Assembly: GCA_045504435.1 (NCBI GenBank)
Contig: JBEULC010000005.1
Location: 124,001-188,000 of the forward strand
Direction: 5' to 3'
DNA from: JBEULC01 sp045504435
Lineage (GTDB): Bacteria > Pseudomonadota > Alphaproteobacteria > WRAU01 > Hepatincolaceae
DNA length: 64,000 bases
Below are positions 56,696 through 64,000 of the stretch, in pieces; positions within the stretch are counted from its first letter, which is position 1; each line of letters begins with the position of its first letter. Position numbers and translations under genes: made by a program. The notes beneath the pieces were generated by a model that saw nothing but the letters and a program-made list of their open reading frames with translations, was not told the origin of the DNA and did not search any database.

Positions 56696-58351
56696 ATGTT
56701 AAAATCAGAACTATTGCTACCTGGGGGAAATTTTAGAAAAATTAAAACTGCTATGCTCTACGGAGCTGATAGTGTATACGCAGGCACGCCTGACATGTCT
56801 TTGCGCGCTAAATCTGAACTTAGTTTAGAAGATTTAATAGCAGTATCTCACTTAACCAAAAAAAATAATAAAAAGTTGTATCTAACTTTAAATTTATTTT
56901 CTCATAATAAAGATATTGAAAAACTACCTAGCTTTTTAGATACAGTTGCTAAAGTTAATCCAGATGGTTTACTTATTGCTGATCCAGGAATCTTTGCCTA
57001 TTTTAGAAAACATATGCCCAATATGAATCTCCATATTTCTACTCAAGCTAACGTTTGTTCAAGTTTATCAGTAGATTTTTGGAAGGATCAAGGAGCATCA
57101 TTATGTGTTTTAGCGCGCGAAGTATCTTTTGAAGAAATTACTGAAATTAAACAACAATGTAAAAACATAAAAATTGAGGCTTTTGTACATGGGTCTATGT
57201 GCATGACTTATTCAGGTAGATGTTTATTATCTAATTTTATGGCAGAGCGTGGCGCTAATCAAGGTAGTTGTGCTCATAGTTGTAGATGGGATTATAAAGT
57301 AAAAATTCGCTTAAAGGATAATAAAATATTTGAGCTCAATTTAAATGAAGAAAATAAGGATCTATTTAATTTTTACCTAGAAGAAGAATTCCGTGAAGGT
57401 GAGTATTACCCTATTGAAGAAGATGGTATGGGTTCTTATATTTTAAATTCTAAAGATCTATGTTTAATGCCAGTTTTAGATGATTATTTGAAGCTTGGAG
57501 TAGATACCTTGAAAATTGAAGGTAGAAATAAAAGTGAATATTATGCAGCTATAACCGCACGTTCTTATCGCTATGCTATTGATGCTTGGTATAAAGATCC
57601 AGAAAATTGGAACTATAAACCTTATATGGAAGAACTTAATACGATCCAAAATCGTGGTTATACCTTAGCTTTTCATAAAGGCAGATTAACTAATTTAGGA
57701 CATAATTATGATACTTCAGGTACTTTAAGCTCTTATATGTTTGCAGGAATTGTGGTGGATTATGATAAAGATCATTTAATTATGGAAATTAAAAATCTCT
57801 TAAACGCAGGAGATATTTTGGAATTTATCAGTCCATTTTTTATGGAGCCTATTAGATTAAGAATGTATGATTTCATTGAAACAGAAACCGGTGACCATAA
57901 ATCAAAAATAGCTCCTGGAAAAGCTAACCAAACTATTAATATCCCTTTGGCTTTATTTCATAATGAAAATAAGGAAAATATAAAAAATATTTTGCCCCTT
58001 TATTCCGTAGTAAGAAAACTAAATTTCAAAGCAGAAAGCAATCTTTTTTTGAAACAAAATAATGTAGCTTTTAAAGTAGAAAATAATAAAGCAAGTCAAA
58101 ATATATTAACTAAGGTCAAAAAAGAGTTAAACTTGCATCTTAATGAAGAGGAACTAAAAAAAGCATCTCAGGTGCAAGGCCTAACAAATAAGCAGCAAAA
58201 TAAATCCTTTAAATCTATAGATGATGCTTGTTGTTCTAAAGGTTGTAATGGTTGTTTAGTATTTTGGAATGACGAAAAGTATGCAGCTTTAAGAGAAAAA
58301 CTTAAACAAAAAAAATCAGGTGAAATGCTAATTAAGAATATTGATTTCTAA
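56696..58351 (+). CDS. Peptidase U32 family protein (TrhP/YegQ-like)
   Basis: A 551-residue U32 protein. The family signature is EAFVHGSMCMTYSGRCLLSN (about residue 160), followed by GSCAHSCRW, and LLLPGGNFRKIKTAMLYGADSVY opens the barrel (shown shortened elsewhere). Members once called collagenases are now known to hydroxylate tRNA uridine (TrhP) or rRNA cytidine (RlhA). Similarity to TrhP is favoured. The C-terminus carries an extra Cys-rich piece (CCSKGCNGCLVFW, about 520) absent from E. coli TrhP, possibly a metal or Fe-S site. Convergent with the M23 gene, 21 bp between the stops. Confidence 0.88.
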   Translation: MLKSELLLPGGNFRKIKTAMLYGADSVYAGTPDMSLRAKSELSLEDLIAVSHLTKKNNKKLYLTLNLFSHNKDIEKLPSFLDTVAKVNPDGLLIADPGIFAYFRKHMPNMNLHISTQANVCSSLSVDFWKDQGASLCVLAREVSFEEITEIKQQCKNIKIEAFVHGSMCMTYSGRCLLSNFMAERGANQGSCAHSCRWDYKVKIRLKDNKIFELNLNEENKDLFNFYLEEEFREGEYYPIEEDGMGSYILNSKDLCLMPVLDDYLKLGVDTLKIEGRNKSEYYAAITARSYRYAIDAWYKDPENWNYKPYMEELNTIQNRGYTLAFHKGRLTNLGHNYDTSGTLSSYMFAGIVVDYDKDHLIMEIKNLLNAGDILEFISPFFMEPIRLRMYDFIETETGDHKSKIAPGKANQTINIPLALFHNENKENIKNILPLYSVVRKLNFKAESNLFLKQNNVAFKVENNKASQNILTKVKKELNLHLNEEELKKASQVQGLTNKQQNKSFKSIDDACCSKGCNGCLVFWNDEKYAALREKLKQKKSGEMLIKNIDF

Positions 58352-58372
58352 TTTATTAGTTTTTTACTATTA

Positions 58373-60613
58373 TTAAGATTTTTTAGCTACCTTAGGGGGA
58401 TTATAAAAATAATTTTGCGCTATATTAGCTTCCATAATTACAGGGTTTGTGGAATCTACTTTTCCCCTAATTTCTTTCATTATAGGAGATAATAATCTAC
58501 CTTTTTTTGGTAAGCGTACAATTAAAGTGCTTAAAGTGGTTTTGTAAATTTCAAAATCTTTAATATTTTCTTCTCCAATCTTTTTATCAGATGGCATTTT
58601 AATAGTTAAAGGATTAACATGCTTGCCATTAACTAATACTTCATAGTGAAGATGAGGTCCTGTTACCCTGCCTGTAGCTCCTACAGAACCAATCACTTGC
58701 CACTGCTTTACTTTAGATCCTGCTTTAAGCTTAGGCGCAATTTCTTTCATGTGGGCATAAACTGATTCTAGGTAAGGATTATGACGAATTCTTACGTAGT
58801 TGCCATAATCACCAAACCAACCTGCGCGCACTACTACCCCATCACCACTGGCAAAAATTGGAGTTCCAGGGGCAGCACCAAAATCCACCCCCCTATGTAA
58901 TAAGGTATAGCCTAAAACAGGATGATTGCGCATCCCAAAACCTGAAGTTAACCTTGGATTATTAATAGGAGTTTTAACTAGGGTTTTTGAAGTGCTTCTA
59001 CCATCTTCATGATAATATTCACCTTCATATTTATAAAAAGAAGTATTTTTTACAGATCCTTTTAAGGATCCATAAATAATATTATCACAGCCCACTAATT
59101 GATCATTTTGATTATATAAACATTCATAAATAATCTCTATCACATCGTTTTCCCTAATTTCTCTTTCAAAATCCACATCCCAGGAAAGAATCTTTAAAAG
59201 TTGTGCACTTACTGCATTAGGCACCCCAGCTTTTATCGCTGATTCAAATAAACTACTTCTAATAGCAAACTGTCGTTTAAAAATATAACGGGCAAGTCTT
59301 TTTTCCTGTTTATATACTGTATAATTATAATTTTTATCGGCTTCTAGAATTAAATCATAAGTATCACTTACAGGTAAAGTTAGGCTTTGCAGCTTATTAT
59401 ATTTCCAATCATTAGAAGAAACTAAAACCACATTTACCACCCATTTGGGGGAAATATTTCTTAAATTAAATTGTTTGTTGATCTTTTGAGTAATAGACAA
59501 GGCTTCTACTTTAGAAATTTCGTTATCAACTAAAATATCATATAAGCTACTACCTGCTTCTACAGTAATGTCTACTTTATAAAATACTATAGGAAGAAAA
59601 ATATCACTATCTTTAATCTTAACGATTAATCCAGCAACATTTAAAAAAGCCATGCTTTCTGAGGATTTGGCAGCATTATTAAAAAACTCAGCCTGATTTT
59701 TATAAAAATAAGTGGTTGAAGTAATAAAACTTATTAAAATTATACATACTGCAAAAAATTTCATTATATTACATCTTATCCAAAAGGATATTTTTTTTAT
59801 CATTAGCAAATCGTAATATATAAAAGCTAAATAACTTTTCAAAAATTTTAATAAAATAGTAAAAACCAGCAAAATCTCGGTAATAATAAATTTAAAAAAC
59901 TTATAAGTAAAAAATCTTATTTTAAAGGCAAAAATATAAAAATAACCTACTTTATTTTTCCACAATACTTTAACAAATAATGGTAGATCTTTAAACATAA
60001 ATTTAAATTTAGTTTTTAACAAATTATTAATGTTTTTATCTCTTAAGATAAATTTATTAAGGGGCGAATAGGGTTTAGAAACCCAAGATTTAGATAAAGG
60101 CTTGTTTTGCCTACTTGAAAGCCCCCCATAACTTAAGTTATTTAAGCTTATATCTAAGGAATTTACCGTATGCTGGGTTTTACTAATTAAAATTTCTCTA
60201 AAAATCTTTAACACTTTTTGATAAGTTAGATAGATTTTTTTCTTTAAATTAACAATTTTAAATCTTAAGATTTTTATTTTAATTGAAAAATATATTTTAT
60301 AAATTATACCTTTTATTATAAATCCTAAATGCTGTATAGAATTTTTAATTGCTTTAGCACAGTTTAAAATCACATGCACTACAATAGCTAAGGCTTTACC
60401 TAAGCCCTTAAGTAATAAAAAAAATAAATATAAGATTCCATATATAAGATAAGCTAACAAAGTAACAATCTTATAAAAGATGATGCCGATTAAGTTTAAA
60501 AACTTATGGGCGTACTTAAATAAAATTTTTACCCCATTTATTAAAACAACAAAAGAATATTTTATAAGGCGATAAAAACCCTTAAGAAATGCTGCGCCTA
60601 AAAGGCTAAGCAA
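58373..60613 (-). CDS. M23 zinc metallopeptidase (peptidoglycan DD-endopeptidase) with hydrophobic N-terminus
   Basis: A 746-residue protein. The C-terminal LytM domain (about residues 550-670) has ligands in GFGMRNHPVLG (His) and LHRGVDFGAA (Asp) and the HLHYEV motif, with NPLT after it, so it should cut peptide crosslinks (MepM/Csd3 type). A transmembrane helix at about 285-305 anchors it. Residues 1-145 are rich in Leu, Ile, Phe and Lys, with several hydrophobic helices not typical of MepM. The start is uncertain: TTG at 60613 has no clear ribosome site, and the frame is open upstream to about 60698 without an ATG. Confidence 0.85.
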   Translation of the reverse strand: MLSLLGAAFLKGFYRLIKYSFVVLINGVKILFKYAHKFLNLIGIIFYKIVTLLAYLIYGILYLFFLLLKGLGKALAIVVHVILNCAKAIKNSIQHLGFIIKGIIYKIYFSIKIKILRFKIVNLKKKIYLTYQKVLKIFREILISKTQHTVNSLDISLNNLSYGGLSSRQNKPLSKSWVSKPYSPLNKFILRDKNINNLLKTKFKFMFKDLPLFVKVLWKNKVGYFYIFAFKIRFFTYKFFKFIITEILLVFTILLKFLKSYLAFIYYDLLMIKKISFWIRCNIMKFFAVCIILISFITSTTYFYKNQAEFFNNAAKSSESMAFLNVAGLIVKIKDSDIFLPIVFYKVDITVEAGSSLYDILVDNEISKVEALSITQKINKQFNLRNISPKWVVNVVLVSSNDWKYNKLQSLTLPVSDTYDLILEADKNYNYTVYKQEKRLARYIFKRQFAIRSSLFESAIKAGVPNAVSAQLLKILSWDVDFEREIRENDVIEIIYECLYNQNDQLVGCDNIIYGSLKGSVKNTSFYKYEGEYYHEDGRSTSKTLVKTPINNPRLTSGFGMRNHPVLGYTLLHRGVDFGAAPGTPIFASGDGVVVRAGWFGDYGNYVRIRHNPYLESVYAHMKEIAPKLKAGSKVKQWQVIGSVGATGRVTGPHLHYEVLVNGKHVNPLTIKMPSDKKIGEENIKDFEIYKTTLSTLIVRLPKKGRLLSPIMKEIRGKVDSTNPVIMEANIAQNYFYNPPKVAKKS

Positions 60614-60719
60614 CCTGAGGGATGCTAAAAAAGGAGAGGTAAATAATTTAAATATAATATCAAATTTATCTATAAGCGTAATTCCTATTTTGGATCATAT
60701 TTAAAATAATCAGAACGAT

Positions 60720-62138
60720 TTATTTTTTAATCAGAACAGCTAAAATTTCTATATGGCTACTAAAAATAAATTGATCAACAGCCGTTATTATTTTGATGTT
60801 AAATTTTCCAGAAGATAACAGGATTTTTAAGTCCCTAGCAAAGCTAGCTACATTACAGTATATCATAATAATTTTTTTTATATTATCAGATTTTTCTATC
60901 TCTATAACTTGACTTAAGGCCCCTATTCTAGGAGGATTAATAATAATAGCGTCAGCTTTATTAAGTTCTTCTACCTTTAAAGGATCTTTAAAAATATCCT
61001 TTAAATAAGCTGTGATTTTAGGAACTCCCACCTTGTTAATAGCCATAATTGCTTCTTTAGCTACATCATAGGCTTTGATTTTTAAAATTTGCGGATTTTT
61101 TTCTAATTTAAAACTATAACCCCCAAAGCCACAAAAAAGATCTAAAACGTTTTTAGTAATTAAAAAATCCTGCTGTTTTCCCTGATTATCCTCATTATTA
61201 TTAATAGCCTTTATCACAAATTCTTGTAAGGATTTTTCGCCAAAATTAGATACTTGCAAAAAACCACCGCCTGCAAAATCCACCGCATGCTCGCCATAAT
61301 AAAGTTTTGTAGGGCTTTTAATAATCAAAGGTAAAGCTTCTGTATCATTGATTTGCCATAATATACGGTTGATAAAGGCTTTATCAAACAAACTTTGTAA
61401 AGCATTTAGTACCGCAAAATCAGGCTTAAAACTAGATTTTATTAAAATATCTAAAGAGCTTTTGGAAGAGCTGGTTTGATCAAAATTTATACCTTCATTA
61501 AGATCAGCAACTATAATTTCACTAATACCTAATTTGCTATGATCGTTTTTAAGCAATTTTTCCATAGATACTAAAAAGCTGTTAAGGTTAGGAGTTAATA
61601 AAGGACACATTTTAATAGATAAAACATTATTGGTTCTATATTCTTTAAAGCCAATTGTTCCATCTTTTACTGAAAAAATTGCTCTCCTTCTATGTCCTAA
61701 AGGATTATCAAGGTGATTAATAATTTCCAAATTATCCAAAGGCGGTAGATTATCAGTAATTGTCTGATGACGTATAGCATTTTTTATATTCTGTAATTTA
61801 TAATTTAAATAATCTTTTGAAGGAAAATGCTGAGCTTTACAACCTCCACATTTACCATAATATGAGCAAATAGGGTTCAGGCGGCCTGCTTGTTCTACTA
61901 ACTCAACTTTTTGCGCCATAGGTATAGATTTATTAGCATTAATTTGTTTAATTAAAACTTTATCTCCTATAAGCGTAAAAGGGACTTTAATTAAATGTTC
62001 TTCAAGCTTAATAATCCCATCTAAATCCTTATCTATAGTACTTATAGGGTAAATTTTAGTTAGATCAAAGGATGTGTTTTTAGGGGTGCTTTTAAAAGAG
62101 CCTGTAAAAGAGCTTTTAGGGGCAGGTTTTCTTCTCAT
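60720..62138 (-). CDS. RlmD/TrmA-type uridine-5 RNA methyltransferase
   Basis: A 472-residue SAM-dependent methyltransferase for m5U in 23S rRNA or tRNA. A TRAM-like N-terminus (residues about 25-80) precedes Fe-S cysteines CSYYGKCGGC (about 92-101). SAM-binding DLFCGFGGYSF is near residue 338, INPPR near 395, the nucleophile Cys is in IYCNVASFARDL (about 426), and the general-base Glu is in FSSHIEILAVL near the end. The family cannot be narrowed by sight between RlmD, RlmC and relatives. Upstream of the M16 gene, divergent. Confidence 0.88.
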   Translation of the reverse strand: MRRKPAPKSSFTGSFKSTPKNTSFDLTKIYPISTIDKDLDGIIKLEEHLIKVPFTLIGDKVLIKQINANKSIPMAQKVELVEQAGRLNPICSYYGKCGGCKAQHFPSKDYLNYKLQNIKNAIRHQTITDNLPPLDNLEIINHLDNPLGHRRRAIFSVKDGTIGFKEYRTNNVLSIKMCPLLTPNLNSFLVSMEKLLKNDHSKLGISEIIVADLNEGINFDQTSSSKSSLDILIKSSFKPDFAVLNALQSLFDKAFINRILWQINDTEALPLIIKSPTKLYYGEHAVDFAGGGFLQVSNFGEKSLQEFVIKAINNNEDNQGKQQDFLITKNVLDLFCGFGGYSFKLEKNPQILKIKAYDVAKEAIMAINKVGVPKITAYLKDIFKDPLKVEELNKADAIIINPPRIGALSQVIEIEKSDNIKKIIMIYCNVASFARDLKILLSSGKFNIKIITAVDQFIFSSHIEILAVLIKK

Positions 62139-62175
62139 GGTTTTTTAATTCAATATAAAAATTGATATTTAGATG

Positions 62176-62205
62176 TTGATTTTTACCTTACTTTAACTTT
62201 ATAGT
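62176..62205 (+). promoter_or_regulatory. Candidate promoter of the M16 peptidase gene
   Basis: TTGATT (62176-62181) and TATAGT (62200-62205) with 18-base spacing lie about 35 bp before the start at 62240. A moderate sigma-70 match in AT-rich DNA. Confidence 0.4.
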
Positions 62206-62239
62206 ATACTAACATATTAATTAAAGAGTATATATTTAA

Positions 62240-63475
62240 ATGCTAAATGCTAAAATCACATATCTTAATAACGGTTTAACTGTAGTTACTGATTATCTTC
62301 CTTATGTTAATTCTGCCACATTAGGCATTTGGGCAAAAATTGGTTCTAGAATAGAAAATAAAGCTAACAATGGAATTTGCCATTTTTTAGAACATATGGT
62401 TTTTAAAGGCACAAAAAAAAGAACCTCTTTTGAAATTTCAGAAAATATTGAAAGCAGAGGTGGATATATGAACGCCTGGACTTCTAAGGAAAAAACTGCA
62501 TGGTATGCCAAGGTGCTTAAAGATGATATTAATTTAGCTTTAGATATTTTATTTGATATTTTAAAAAATTCTACTTTCCCTCCTGAAGAGCTTGCCAAAG
62601 AAAAAGGCGTTATTATTGAGGAAATTAAAATGTATTTAGATTCCCCTCAAGATCTTGCTTATAATTTATATGAAAAGCTTTGCTACAATGATAATCCTTT
62701 GGCTTACCCTATTATTGGTAATGAGGAAAATATTAATAGATTTACCTCTCAAGATTTTATTAATCATACCAAAAAATATTATCAGCCCTCAAAAATGGTT
62801 TTGGTAATTTCAGGAAATTTTAATGAAGAAGAATTTTTTGCTGAGCTACATAAACAAAATGCTGATTGGATAGATAAGCCATTAAATATTCATTTACAAG
62901 TCCCTATTTTTTCTTCCAAGCATGAGATTATAATTAAAAAAGATATTGAACAAACTGCTCTAATATATGGGCTTAATGGCTATAGCTATAAGGATGAAGA
63001 TTATTTCAAAGCCTCTGTGGCCAACACAATTTTGGGAGTTGGCATGTCTTCTCGTTTATTTGTAGAAATTAGAGAAAAAAGAGGTTTAGCCTATTCTGTA
63101 GATAGCTTTTTAAATTCCTATGAAGATTGCGGCACTTTTGCTGTCCAAGTAGGTTGCAATAAAGATAATGTTAAATTAGTTATCGGCTTAATCAAAGAAG
63201 AAATAGCTCAAACTTCTAACACCTTATTAGATGAGGAAATAGAAAAGGCAAAAAATCAGCTTAAAAGCGGAATTTTAATGTCTTTAGAAAGCACCAGTAG
63301 CCGTTGTGAGCGTTTGGCTGCTAATATCTTAAATTTTAATGAAATTAGAGATCTAAATAAGCTAATCTCTAAGATCAATGCAGTAAGCAAAAATGATGTT
63401 ATTGACGTTTTTAATAGGCTTTTAAGTTCTAAAGAAACCATCGCATTAGTAAGCAATTCTGATTTAGCCTTATAA
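62240..63475 (+). CDS. M16-family zinc protease (mitochondrial processing peptidase-like)
   Basis: A 411-residue peptidase with the inverted zinc motif HFLEH (about residue 49, HxxEH) and the distal Glu in VIIEEIKMYLD (about 128). RGGYMNAWTSKE and GVGMSSRLFVEIREKRGLAYSV are close to the M16B group, which in alphaproteobacteria includes the relatives of the mitochondrial processing peptidase beta subunit. Substrates in bacteria are unknown. No signal peptide. Confidence 0.93.
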   Translation: MLNAKITYLNNGLTVVTDYLPYVNSATLGIWAKIGSRIENKANNGICHFLEHMVFKGTKKRTSFEISENIESRGGYMNAWTSKEKTAWYAKVLKDDINLALDILFDILKNSTFPPEELAKEKGVIIEEIKMYLDSPQDLAYNLYEKLCYNDNPLAYPIIGNEENINRFTSQDFINHTKKYYQPSKMVLVISGNFNEEEFFAELHKQNADWIDKPLNIHLQVPIFSSKHEIIIKKDIEQTALIYGLNGYSYKDEDYFKASVANTILGVGMSSRLFVEIREKRGLAYSVDSFLNSYEDCGTFAVQVGCNKDNVKLVIGLIKEEIAQTSNTLLDEEIEKAKNQLKSGILMSLESTSSRCERLAANILNFNEIRDLNKLISKINAVSKNDVIDVFNRLLSSKETIALVSNSDLAL

Positions 63476-63731
63476 ATTAGTGTTGCACTTTTATACTCTT
63501 TGACTAAAAAATATGTTTTCCAAGAAATAGCTTTTAAAATTTTTTTTTTAAGTTATAATTCCTACTAGCTAAGTAAGATATAATAGTTATATATTATAAT
63601 AGGATAAAATTAAAAGGGCTTGCTAAATTATAGCGTAAGCTATTGCAAAAGCTTGAACTAAAGGATTTTAATTATAATCCTATAATATAAACTTATATTC
63701 AATTTAAAAAAATTAGATAGAGGAAAATTAT

Positions 63732-64000
63732 ATGGGATTTAAGTCGATATTAACCGTTATGAGTTCAGTTTTTTTATTTAACTTTTTAGCTAGTAGCTTT
63801 ACTACTAATCTTTTTGCCTATAATCCTACCCCAGTTCAAGAATTACCCAATCAACTTTTAGAAACTAAAGTAGGCGTAACCGCGCTAGAAGAAGTACTCA
63901 TATTTGGGGAAAGCATGAATAGAGAAAACGAGTCTAAAAATATTAGTGTTATTAGCCAAAAAGATATCCAAGCTACACAATCTAAAACCTTAATTGATGC
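63732..64000 (+). CDS. TonB-dependent receptor, N-terminal part
   Basis: An open frame of 89 codons from an ATG with ribosome site AGAGGA runs off the right edge. Residues 1-29 are a signal peptide (core VMSSVFLFNFLASSF, likely cleavage near LFA). The mature part has a TonB-box-like stretch (LEEVLIFGESM) followed by ISVISQKDIQATQSKTL, the start of the plug domain. It should be an outer-membrane receptor for an iron complex or other ligand. The ligand cannot be inferred. The 256 bp before it shows no clear Fur box. Confidence 0.75.
   Translation, partial: MGFKSILTVMSSVFLFNFLASSFTTNLFAYNPTPVQELPNQLLETKVGVTALEEVLIFGESMNRENESKNISVISQKDIQATQSKTLID

Noticed and set aside
1..64000. CRISPR arrays, phage or transposon genes, toxin-antitoxin or restriction systems
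   Set aside because: No regularly spaced direct repeats, transposase, integrase or nuclease-methylase pairs were seen. All intact genes fit housekeeping or envelope functions.

Overview
The window is strongly AT-rich and reads as a chromosomal segment of an alphaproteobacterium with a reduced, decaying, probably host-associated genome (Rickettsiales-, Holosporales- or Hepatincola-like; I cannot place it more precisely). The evidence is a complete isc operon with ferredoxin and IscX, gatCAB, an RNase E with an acidic insert in its S1 domain, a DinG-type helicase of the long alphaproteobacterial form, a DUF6476-like small membrane protein divergent from rluD, and at least four pseudogenes. TGA is used as a stop (rnr) and prfB is present, so the code looks standard. 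Several genes start with TTG or GTG.

Layout. 1-2000: the N-terminal 409 residues of a secreted repeat-rich protein (autotransporter or adhesin type, cut by the window edge) and the wreck of a beta-barrel gene. 2035-6877 (minus): DinG-like helicase and the MlaF/MlaE lipid-transport pair. 6993-13630 (minus): iscR-iscS-iscU-iscA-hscB-hscA-fdx-iscX, behind a near-consensus sigma-70 promoter. 14051-16183 (plus): an alpha/beta hydrolase and tyrS. 16310-17061: a broken acetoacetate decarboxylase. 17249-28845 (minus): envelope genes (S49 protease, YhdP/AsmA-like giant protein, PBP1a, AmiC-type amidase) with prfB among them. 29317-32945 (plus): rne and an M48/TPR protease. 33127-35362: two overlapping broken genes for lipid A remodelling, an EptA-like phosphoethanolamine transferase and a PAP2/LpxE-like phosphatase. 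35919-40190 (minus): outer-membrane barrel protein, tRNA-Ser(GCU), gatB, gatA, gatC. 40410-49265 (plus): ruvX, plsY, dprA, topA, rnr, rpmG. 50058-55159: a degenerate receiver-like protein, an OB-fold periplasmic protein, an alkyladenine glycosylase, rluD, the DUF6476-like gene, yqgE and rnhA. 55389-64000: an exported unknown, a dCMP deaminase, a U32 protein, an M23 endopeptidase, an RlmD/TrmA-type methyltransferase, an M16 protease and the start of a TonB-dependent receptor.

How they fit together. The intact genes cover Fe-S assembly, translation and tRNA charging, RNA turnover, DNA repair and topology, and cell-wall growth and remodelling. The losses are in envelope decoration (eptA, PAP2), a surface barrel and one small-molecule decarboxylase, as expected of adaptation to a protected niche.

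I found no CRISPR array, phage, transposon, toxin-antitoxin or defence system, and no clearly novel multi-gene system. The features most worth a second look are the long disordered, Asn/Ser/Gln-rich extensions on otherwise ordinary enzymes (RNase R above all, then PBP1a), the frameshifted lipid A pair with its homopolymer tracts, a non-phosphorylatable receiver-like protein, and two long gene-free stretches that may be gene graveyards.
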